Below are positions 1 through 4,471 of a DNA stretch of 7,358 bases, in pieces (positions within the stretch are counted from its first letter, which is position 1; each line of letters starts with the position of its first letter). Where the stretch lies: contig JAEEGW010000180.1 in the NCBI GenBank assembly GCA_016280525.1, positions 1 through 7,358 on the forward strand, given 5' to 3'. A program made the position numbers and the translations under genes. This stretch comes from Clostridiales bacterium (GTDB lineage Bacteria > Bacillota > Clostridia > Oscillospirales > CAG-272). The notes beneath the pieces are model-generated. The model was not told the origin of the DNA. It saw only the letters and a program-made list of their open reading frames with translations, and made no database searches.

Positions 1-66
1 GGGGTTTCCGAACAATGGTCGCCCCTACAAGTGAGGCGGCACGAGCCGATACGCCGTTCAGATTTC

Positions 67-117
67 GTTTGGGGGTTTCCCACCCCTCCGCGTCGCTTCG
101 CTCCGCAACCCCCAAAC
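67..117. repeat. Long G/C-rich inverted repeat (11-bp arms)
   Basis: The arm GTTTGGGGGTT at 67-77 is the perfect reverse complement of AACCCCCAAAC at 107-117, with a 29-base loop that is itself rich in C and in CG-TCGCTTCGC-like runs. There is no U-run after either arm, so it does not look like an intrinsic terminator. Similar G/C-rich hairpins recur through 1-300, which suggests a dispersed non-coding repeat family. What it does cannot be told from the sequence. Confidence 0.7.
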
Positions 118-127
118 TCCCTTACCC

Positions 128-150
128 CTCCCTCAAAAGATTTGAGGGGG
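128..150. repeat. Tight hairpin, stem of about 10 bp with AGA loop
   Basis: CCCTCAAA at 130-137 pairs perfectly with TTTGAGGG at 141-148 across a three-base loop. A T-G wobble and one further C-G pair extend the stem to 128-150. It is followed by G/C-rich sequence instead of a T-run, so a terminator role is not supported. It lies 11 bases after the larger inverted repeat and may be part of the same repeated element. Confidence 0.65.
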
Positions 151-268
151 CGCGGCGGCGGGCGGGAACCCCATGAAAAGCCACGACACAGTTGGAGGGA
201 TGGCTGGGGTAAAGGGGGTGGATAGGGGGGCGACCGGGCTTCCCCGAAAACGAGCTTGTCGAGTTTTT

Positions 269-293
269 GGGGGTTCACGGGCGGGGAACCCCC
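269..293. repeat. Hairpin with 8-bp perfect stem
   Basis: GGGGGTTC at 269-276 pairs with GAACCCCC at 286-293 around a nine-base G-rich loop. The GGGGTTC/GAACCCC arm sequence resembles the GGGGTTCCC parts of the 48-bp tandem repeat further right, so these structures probably share an origin. Confidence 0.6.
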
Positions 294-403
294 TTTACAA
301 ACAGAATCTTGCCGCAAGGCGATGTGACGTTGTTACAGGGTGGGGTCTTGCGCCCGAAAAAGTCCCTGCGGGATATGAAATGTCGTTGATTGCGAAATTT
401 AGA

Positions 404-522
404 ACGGACGACCGGAGGGGTTCCCCGTTGCGAACAGGGTGAGCAATGGGGGTTCCCGAACAGAGGGGTTCCCCGTTGCGAACAGGATGAGCAATGGGGG
501 TTCCCGAACAACGATCGTCCGT
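404..522. repeat. Short inverted repeats flanking the 48-bp tandem array
   Basis: ACGGACGACCG at 404-414 and CGATCGTCCGT at 512-522 are inverted copies of each other with one mismatch in 11. They bracket the two 48-bp units almost exactly, with 0 and 1 bases to spare. This gives the block the look of a small discrete element with terminal inverted repeats. There is no gene inside, so any mobility would have to be supplied from elsewhere; that is inference only. Confidence 0.55.
415..510. repeat. 48-bp tandem repeat, two copies
   Basis: Positions 415-462 and 463-510 are identical except for one base (G at 439 against A at 487). Each unit can fold: CCCCGTTGC (423-431, 471-479) pairs with GCAATGGGG (443-451, 491-499), including one G-T wobble, around an 11-base loop. 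The unit is 16 codons long, so a repetitive minus-strand frame runs across it, but without a ribosome binding site or sensible protein character. The near identity of the two copies points to a recent duplication, and copy number may vary between strains. Confidence 0.9.
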
Positions 523-557
523 CTTAATTCTTAATTCTGAATTCTTAATTCTTAATT
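523..557. repeat. CTTAATT heptad repeat, five copies
   Basis: Five back-to-back seven-base units span 523-557: CTTAATT, CTTAATT, CTGAATT, CTTAATT, CTTAATT. The array crosses the stop codon of the small exporter subunit (545-547), so the last two units encode that protein's final residues on the minus strand (Ile-Lys-Asn-stop). AT-rich short tandem repeats of this type arise by replication slippage. There is no hairpin to make it a terminator. Confidence 0.9.
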
Positions 558-991
558 TCTTTCGTCTTTCTCCTTATCTTCGGAACGGCTATGACTACGA
601 GTATGCCTAAAACTATCGCCATTGCGAGTTTGATCGTGAGAAAACAGTATTCGCCGGCTTTCGGCATATCGCTTGTGACAAAATAATACGCCGTATGGTA
701 CATTGCCGACCCGGGTGCGAGCGGTATGACGCCGGGGATCAGAAGGATGGTCACCGGGCATTTTCTTATTACCGCGAGCCCGCGCGACAGAAGCGTTATG
801 ACCGCCGCGGCGGCAAACGTAGCGGCTACCGGTCCGATCGGGTCTTTGAGAAGTATATACATGCCCCAGCTGATAACGCCGAGCAGTCCGCAGAAGAGCA
901 TCTGCTTTTTCGGTATATTGAACACAATGCAGAATCCCACGGTGGCGACGAAAGAGACCGCGAGGTTTATAATTATTTCAACAAAAGTCAT
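545..991 (-). CDS. Threonine/serine exporter, small membrane subunit (ThrE_2/DUF3815-like)
   Basis: A 148-residue, almost entirely hydrophobic protein with about four or five membrane segments. It carries the family signature IPGVIPLAPG at residues 85-94, followed by a short Tyr-rich stretch and a basic tail (KIRRKTKEIKN). In many Firmicutes the ThrE exporter is split into a large DUF1212-type protein and a small DUF3815-type protein encoded side by side. This is the small half, and the two presumably form one inner-membrane carrier exporting threonine and serine. The start is firm: GGAGG at 997-1001 (minus strand) lies five bases before the ATG and overlaps the stop codon of the upstream gene, so translation is probably coupled. 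The last codons lie within an AT-rich heptad repeat, so the extreme C-terminus may not be conserved. Substrate is assigned from family membership only. Confidence 0.85.
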   Translation of the reverse strand: MTFVEIIINLAVSFVATVGFCIVFNIPKKQMLFCGLLGVISWGMYILLKDPIGPVAATFAAAAVITLLSRGLAVIRKCPVTILLIPGVIPLAPGSAMYHTAYYFVTSDMPKAGEYCFLTIKLAMAIVLGILVVIAVPKIRRKTKEIKN

Positions 992-1000
992 AACAGCCTC

Positions 1001-1786
1001 CTATATAATACCGAACCGCGTGAACACGGCTATCGTAAGACCGACGCCCACGGCGATACCCGCCGCAACGACAACGGCGTCAATCATCCTTATCGCGCCG
1101 GAGATATAGTCTCCCGCGGCGATATCGCGTATCGAGTTGACGAAAGCGACTCCTGGGATAAGCGGCATTATTGCGCCGACTATCACCATATTCATATTCA
1201 CGCCCGGGATCAGTTTCGTAAACCCTATCGTCATAAGCGCTAAAATGCAGCCGCAGATCGCGTTCGTGAGCAGTTTTGATAATTTCGTTCTGTCAAGCAG
1301 TATGAAAATATAGTAATAACTGAATCCTATCGCGGCGGCGAGCACCGCGTCTATAAAACTGCCGCCGAACAAAAAGCTGAATGCGCCTGACGCGACGGCC
1401 GCGGCGACGAGATTTATCAGCGGGTGATACGGCTTTGCCTTTTCTATTTCGTCAAGCCGTTTTTCCGCGCCGTCCATATCGTATTTGCCGGCTTCTATAT
1501 CGCGCGACAGCGTGTTTATCATATCCACTCTGCCTAAGTCCGAGGAGTTTCTCGGTATCTCGCAGATACGCGTGTAATCTCCCATTCCCTCCGGCGCGTC
1601 GTCCGCAGAAGCGGATATGAAAATGCCGTTTGTAATTGTGAAAATATCGTATTTCCGAACGCCGAAGGAGACCATCATATGTCTTATGGTGTCTTCCACA
1701 CGCGTTATATCGGCGCCGGAGCGCAGAAGCATGGAGCCGGCGCGAGCGGCTATATCCACCGCTTTTTTTATTTCTTTTCCGTTCAT
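1001..1786 (-). CDS. Threonine/serine exporter, large subunit (ThrE/DUF1212-like)
   Basis: A 261-residue protein with the two-part layout of the DUF1212/ThrE family. Residues 1-120 are soluble and include the conserved segment AGSMLLRSGADITRVEDT (16-33). About five membrane segments follow (roughly 123-142, 145-164, 170-190, 198-216 and 232-255). The family signature MPLIPGVAFVNSIRD lies at 207-221. With the small subunit encoded nine bases downstream it should form a cytoplasmic-membrane exporter for threonine and serine. The ATG at 1786 has only a weak upstream AAGG. The gene begins 12 bases after the stop of the phage-type repressor, so it probably depends on read-through or coupling from that gene and shares its promoter. 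That is unusual: exporter pairs are normally host housekeeping genes. It may be a prophage cargo gene, or a host gene that the element has come to adjoin. Confidence 0.87.
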   Translation of the reverse strand: MNGKEIKKAVDIAARAGSMLLRSGADITRVEDTIRHMMVSFGVRKYDIFTITNGIFISASADDAPEGMGDYTRICEIPRNSSDLGRVDMINTLSRDIEAGKYDMDGAEKRLDEIEKAKPYHPLINLVAAAVASGAFSFLFGGSFIDAVLAAAIGFSYYYIFILLDRTKLSKLLTNAICGCILALMTIGFTKLIPGVNMNMVIVGAIMPLIPGVAFVNSIRDIAAGDYISGAIRMIDAVVVAAGIAVGVGLTIAVFTRFGII

Positions 1787-1798
1787 TGTCTTAGCCTT

Positions 1799-2419
1799 TT
1801 ATAAAAGTTTTTTCTTTACTTCCACCGCTACGCCGAGTATTGCCGCGGAGCCCTGCTCAAAATCGGACGCCGATAAAATAAACGGCTGGTACGACGGATT
1901 TTCCGGCATGAGTATCACCGTTCCGTTCTGGTTGCGGTATCTTTTCAAGGTCGCGTATTCGTTATCCACAAGGCATACGACTATCTGTCCGTCCTCCGCG
2001 TAGTTCTGCTTGCGGACGAGCACCATCGAGCCGTCCGTTATTCCGGCGCCTATCATGCTGTCGCCTTTGACTTTGAGATAAAAATACTCTTCCGGGTCGT
2101 CAACGTCGGCGTAATCGCTGCCCTCCGCGTGCTCCTCCGCGTTGATCGGCACGCCGGCTTTTATCGTACCGAGAACCGGTATCGGTCGTCGGACGCCGGC
2201 GGGATAGACGGAGCCGACTTCTTTCCCGCGTAGCAGGGAATCAACGGAGATATTGAAATATTCCGCTATCTGCGGCAGGCGTTTTGTGTATGATTTGCTC
2301 TTGCCGCTCTTCCAGTCTCCGACGGTGGACGGACAGAGGCCGAGCGCCTCCGTAAACCTTCTCTGACTGCCTTTTTTACTGCCTATGAGCACTAAGATGT
2401 TTTCAAGCGTTTTATCCAT
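1799..2419 (-). CDS. CI/LexA-type phage repressor (XRE HTH + S24 peptidase)
   Basis: A 206-residue two-domain regulator. The N-terminal XRE-type helix-turn-helix lies at about residues 8-65, with the recognition region FTEALGLCPSTVGDWKSG at 22-39. The C-terminal S24 self-cleaving domain has the Ala88-Gly89 cleavage site in GTIKAGVP, the nucleophile Ser121 in KGDSM, and Lys159 in ATLKRY, the expected Ser-Lys dyad. Host LexA has a winged helix in place of an XRE domain, so this is a phage-type repressor. A GTG nine bases upstream would add three residues, but AAGGTGG (2425-2431) sits five bases before the ATG at 2419 and overlaps that GTG, so the ATG is the better start. It is divergent from the phage operon and faces palindromes that suit operators. 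In families of this type, RecA filaments stimulate cleavage after DNA damage and so induce the prophage. It heads an operon continuing into the two exporter genes. Confidence 0.92.
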   Translation of the reverse strand: MDKTLENILVLIGSKKGSQRRFTEALGLCPSTVGDWKSGKSKSYTKRLPQIAEYFNISVDSLLRGKEVGSVYPAGVRRPIPVLGTIKAGVPINAEEHAEGSDYADVDDPEEYFYLKVKGDSMIGAGITDGSMVLVRKQNYAEDGQIVVCLVDNEYATLKRYRNQNGTVILMPENPSYQPFILSASDFEQGSAAILGVAVEVKKKLL

Positions 2420-2444
2420 AAAAACCACCTTGTTTGAAAAAATG

Positions 2445-2459
2445 TTCGCAAATTGCGAA
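2445..2459. promoter_or_regulatory. Candidate repressor operator, 15-bp inverted repeat
   Basis: TTCGCAA and TTGCGAA are perfect inverted arms around a single central A. The site lies between the repressor start codon and the rightward promoter, nine bases upstream of its -35 box. That placement suits a repressor dimer that silences the phage operon and adjusts its own synthesis. That the divergent repressor binds here is inference. Confidence 0.6.
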
Positions 2460-2467
2460 TTTAGGAC

Positions 2468-2496
2468 TTGACAAAATCACAAATTTGTGGTATAAT
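2468..2496 (+). promoter_or_regulatory. Consensus sigma-A promoter for the phage operon
   Basis: TTGACA (2468-2473) and TATAAT (2491-2496) are both perfect matches, with the optimal 17-base spacer. Transcription should start near 2503. No TGn extension is needed at this strength. Such a strong unregulated promoter would be costly in a lysogen, which fits tight repression through the palindrome in its spacer. Confidence 0.88.
2478..2489. promoter_or_regulatory. Palindromic operator candidate within the promoter spacer
   Basis: CACAAATTTGTG is a perfect 12-bp palindrome lying wholly between the -35 and -10 boxes. A protein bound here would block RNA polymerase directly. Its sequence differs from the TTCGCAA/TTGCGAA repeat, so the two sites may bind different proteins, or the same one with different affinity. 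Confidence 0.6.
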
Positions 2497-2625
2497 GCAG
2501 CTATCAACGGAAATCCGCGAACAAACATATAATATCACATACTTTTCCTGTTGTCAAGAAGTATTTTCAAAAAAAGCGGATATTCGTCTGATAAATTTTC
2601 TAAAGGAGGGGTGCGCACAACTTAA

Positions 2626-2859
2626 ATGGCCAAAAATAACGGATCGGCGTCACGGTTTTTCCGTGACGATGAAAATTTAAAGACGAACAAATGTTCGTTA
2701 TGCGGAGACTGCTGCGCGGAAGATTACATTTACGCGGACGGATATACGATCTGCCCGGGGTGTGCGGAGCAGCTTGATCTTCAGGATATTATGGATCTTT
2801 TCGGTTACGAGGACGTATCGGAGCTTATAGAAGCCCTTTGCACGGATAATGAAGTATAA
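2626..2859 (+). CDS. Small zinc-ribbon-like protein of unknown function, first gene of the phage operon
   Basis: A 77-residue acidic protein. Two CxxC knuckles, C23-S-L-C26 and C43-P-G-C46, are 16 residues apart, with an extra pair C29-C30 after the first; this suits a single bound zinc ion in a ribbon or treble-clef fold. A helical acidic tail follows (LQDIMDLFGYEDVSELIEAL). The start uses ATG at 2626, with AAAGGAGGGG ending at 2611; the spacing of about 14 bases is longer than ideal, but no other in-frame start fits. The stop overlaps the next gene by 11 bases. The position right after the repressor-controlled promoter would suit a regulator or packaging accessory, but the family was not recognised. 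An 8-bp stem (2648-2668) and a LexA-box-like sequence (2684-2697) lie inside the gene. Confidence 0.75.
   Translation: MAKNNGSASRFFRDDENLKTNKCSLCGDCCAEDYIYADGYTICPGCAEQLDLQDIMDLFGYEDVSELIEALCTDNEV
2648..2668 (+). other. Stem-loop near the 5' end of the first phage gene
   Basis: CGTCACGG at 2648-2655 pairs perfectly with CCGTGACG at 2661-2668 around a TTTTT loop. It covers codons 8-15 of the zinc-ribbon gene. No T-run follows, so it is not a terminator. It could affect mRNA stability or translation, or be a protein-binding site; it may also be chance within coding sequence. Confidence 0.5.
2684..2697. promoter_or_regulatory. LexA (SOS) box-like sequence inside the first phage gene
   Basis: CGAACAAATGTTCG matches 13 of 14 positions of the Gram-positive LexA consensus CGAACRNRYGTTYC, and the near-palindrome extends to ACGAACA..TGTTCGT at 2683-2698. 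It lies about 180 bases downstream of the expected transcription start and encodes part of the first cysteine knuckle (Thr-Asn-Lys-Cys-Ser). Binding by host LexA or the phage repressor as a roadblock is possible. A poorer match inside the portal gene (5020-5033) shows that such sequences also occur by chance here. Confidence 0.35.
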
Positions 2860-3163
2860 GTATCTGGGCAAAGCCGAACTTTACGCAAAAGAATGCAGAG
2901 AAAAGAATATGCTTGCAAACAAAGCCGGATTTTTAAGGCGTCAGAAGATACCGCCCACCGTCTTTGAGGAATACTGCAAAGAAAACCGCGACGAGGCGGA
3001 GCTTATAGACGCGGTATTTGAAGACGAGGCGCTGAACGCCGGAGCCAAAAATCTCTCTGCGACCGTTCTTAGCATGTACTTAAAAAACCTTTTTGACCGC
3101 GGCGAAAAGGATACGGGAGCCATAAGCGTTATAAGCTTAACTGAGGAAGAGGACGCGATTTGA
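2849..3163 (+). CDS. Probable terminase small subunit
   Basis: A 104-residue, charged, mostly helical protein with no recognised motif. The call rests on its size, composition and place: it directly precedes the large terminase gene and overlaps it by four bases (TTGA), the usual position of the small subunit. Small terminases recognise the packaging site on phage DNA, form a ring, and hand the DNA to the large subunit. The basic, helix-rich N-terminal half (to about residue 35) could be the DNA-binding part, and the acidic C-terminus (LTEEEDAI) could contact the large subunit. The ATG overlaps the preceding gene by 11 bases and has no good Shine-Dalgarno sequence, so translation is probably coupled; ATG at codon 21 is an alternative. 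The protein could instead be another small packaging-region protein. Confidence 0.6.
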   Translation: MKYKYLGKAELYAKECREKNMLANKAGFLRRQKIPPTVFEEYCKENRDEAELIDAVFEDEALNAGAKNLSATVLSMYLKNLFDRGEKDTGAISVISLTEEEDAI

Positions 3164-4458
3164 GGAAACTGATACTGAAGGGGAAACCTTCACCAAAACA
3201 GAAACAGCTGTTTTTGTCAAGAGCAAAATATACGGCGTACGGCGGCGCGAGGGGCGGCGGCAAAAGCTGGGCGCTGCGAAGAAAGCTGATTTTGATGTGC
3301 ATACGTTATCCCGGGCTAAAATGCCTGCTTCTGCGGCGCAGCTACGGGGAGTTAAGGTACAACCACATACTTCCGCTTTTATCCGAGCTGTCTTTCGCGG
3401 TCAGCTATTCGGAGACGAATAAACTAATATCCTTCCCAAACGGCTCGACCATAAAAGTCGGGTATATGGCGGACGACGGCGATACTCTTCAGTATCAGGG
3501 ACTTGAATTTGACGTGATAGCCGTTGACGAGGCGACGCAGATAACGGAATACCAGTTCAATATTCTGAAAGCCTGTCTGCGAGGAAACAACGGCAATCCC
3601 AAACGCATGTACCTGACCTGCAATCCCGGCGGAGTCGGACACGGGTGGGTAAAGCGTTTGTTTATAGATAAAAACTACCGCGACGGCGAGCGGCCGGAAG
3701 ACTACCTGTTCATACAGGCGACGGTCTTTGACAACACCGCGCTGCTTGAAGCTGATCCGGAATACGTATCTCAGCTGCAAAGCCTTCCTCCCGCGTTAAG
3801 AGAAGCGTGGCTCTACGGTAGCTGGGACATATTCTCCGGCCAGTTTTTCACGGAGCTGTCCGACGGTACGCATATAACCGGAGATTTTGATATGCCGCAG
3901 GTCTGCCGCATAACAGGCGGGCTTGACTACGGCTTTGACGCAGCGGCGCTTGTGCTGCTGTGCGCGGATGCTTACGGCAGGCTCACCGTTTTCCGCGAGT
4001 TTATCAAATCGGATCTGACGCTTTCCGCCGCCGCGCGCGAGGTGGCAAGGGTATGTTCGGATCTTAACGTAGACTACATCGCCGCGTCGCCCGACCTGTG
4101 GAACAGAAGACAGGACAGCGGCATCTCCGGCTATGAAACTATGATGCGGGCAGACGGGATGCCCCCGCTTATACGCGCCGACGACAGGCGCATCGCCGGC
4201 TGGCGCGCGGTGAGAGAGCTGCTCAGCACGGATATGTATATATCGGATAAGTGCCCGGAGCTTATACGCTGCATGACGTCTCTTACGTACGATAAGAACC
4301 GCCCCGAGGACTGCAGCGACAAGCCGCACGATATAACTCATCTGCCGGAGGCGCTCCGCTACGCCGTTATGTCGCGTATAACGCCGCCTCCCGATCCGGC
4401 GGACAGAAGAGGCAAATACCGCCGCGGATATTACGGCGTGCCCGTTTCAAAATACTGA
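3160..4458 (+). CDS. terL: Phage terminase large subunit
   Basis: A 432-residue DNA-packaging motor with both expected domains. The ATPase has a Walker A at residues 28-36 (GGARGGGKS), a Walker B at 119-124 (VIAVDE, with Glu124 catalytic), and the coupling motif TCNPGG at 153-158. The RNase H-like nuclease has candidate metal-binding Asp256 (GGLDYGFD), Asp312 (ASPDLW) and Asp391 (HDITHLPEALRYA). No residue needed for either activity appears to be missing. It drives DNA into the procapsid through the portal by ATP hydrolysis and cuts the concatemer. The start is TTG at 3160, overlapping the previous stop, with AGAGG at 3148-3152 seven bases upstream; the next in-frame ATG would remove the Walker A. 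Length is normal for the family. Whether packaging is headful (pac) or cos type cannot be decided here, though the P22-like portal and coat favour headful. Confidence 0.96.
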   Translation: MRKLILKGKPSPKQKQLFLSRAKYTAYGGARGGGKSWALRRKLILMCIRYPGLKCLLLRRSYGELRYNHILPLLSELSFAVSYSETNKLISFPNGSTIKVGYMADDGDTLQYQGLEFDVIAVDEATQITEYQFNILKACLRGNNGNPKRMYLTCNPGGVGHGWVKRLFIDKNYRDGERPEDYLFIQATVFDNTALLEADPEYVSQLQSLPPALREAWLYGSWDIFSGQFFTELSDGTHITGDFDMPQVCRITGGLDYGFDAAALVLLCADAYGRLTVFREFIKSDLTLSAAAREVARVCSDLNVDYIAASPDLWNRRQDSGISGYETMMRADGMPPLIRADDRRIAGWRAVRELLSTDMYISDKCPELIRCMTSLTYDKNRPEDCSDKPHDITHLPEALRYAVMSRITPPPDPADRRGKYRRGYYGVPVSKY

Positions 4459-4471
4459 AAGGAATGATCAA

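Larger units (their letters stand above)
1..544. other. Repeat-rich non-coding island
   Basis: No open frame in this stretch has a ribosome binding site, a recognisable domain or a natural amino-acid composition. Translations are rich in Arg, Gly and Pro and follow the G/C-rich repeats. It contains an 11-bp inverted repeat (67-77 with 107-117), a tight hairpin (128-137 with 141-150), another hairpin (269-276 with 286-293), a 48-bp tandem duplication (415-510) and AT-rich heptads (523-557). The first 21 bases match positions 497-517 at 18 of 21 bases, so the window probably opens inside a related repeat copy. It lies downstream of the leftward exporter operon. It could be host intergenic repeat DNA or the edge of the mobile element; no integrase gene or attachment core can be recognised. 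Confidence 0.7.
2420..2625. promoter_or_regulatory. Divergent repressor/structural-operon control region
   Basis: This 206-base gap is markedly more AT-rich than the genes. It holds the repressor's ribosome binding site, an inverted repeat at 2445-2459, a consensus rightward promoter at 2468-2496 with a palindrome in its spacer, and a leader of about 120 bases before the first plus-strand gene. The leader has a weak hairpin (2539-2546 with 2557-2564) and a lone TATAAT at 2528-2533 with no matching -35. No good leftward promoter for the repressor was found by eye. A rightward frame beginning with TTG at 2468 starts inside the -35 box and is not a gene. Confidence 0.8.

Noticed and set aside
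31..442. Two overlapping plus-strand frames in the left island
   Set aside because: Their Arg/Gly/Pro-rich composition follows the G/C-rich repeats. Neither has a convincing ribosome binding site or any recognisable domain.
415..510. CRISPR-like repeat
   Set aside because: The two 48-bp units are directly adjacent with no unique spacers, and there are no cas genes.
275..511. Minus-strand frame with a 16-residue Cys-rich repeat
   Set aside because: The repeat in the protein is simply the 48-bp DNA repeat read in a frame that happens to be a multiple of three. There is no ribosome binding site, and the rest of the frame reads through hairpin DNA.
471..522. Intrinsic terminator for the leftward exporter operon
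   Set aside because: Stems are present, but none is followed on the minus strand by a T-run, and the loop is large (11 bases).
695..1243. Long plus-strand frame opposite the exporter genes
   Set aside because: It lies antisense to two clear membrane-protein genes. It has an Arg/His/Tyr/Asp-rich composition typical of an antisense frame and no ribosome binding site.
2528..2533. Second TATAAT as another rightward promoter
   Set aside because: The region 17 bases upstream (2505-2510, CAACGG) bears no resemblance to a -35 box.
2468..2680. Plus-strand frame across the control region
   Set aside because: Its TTG start is the first three bases of the -35 box, upstream of the expected transcript start, and it overlaps the better-supported gene at 2626.
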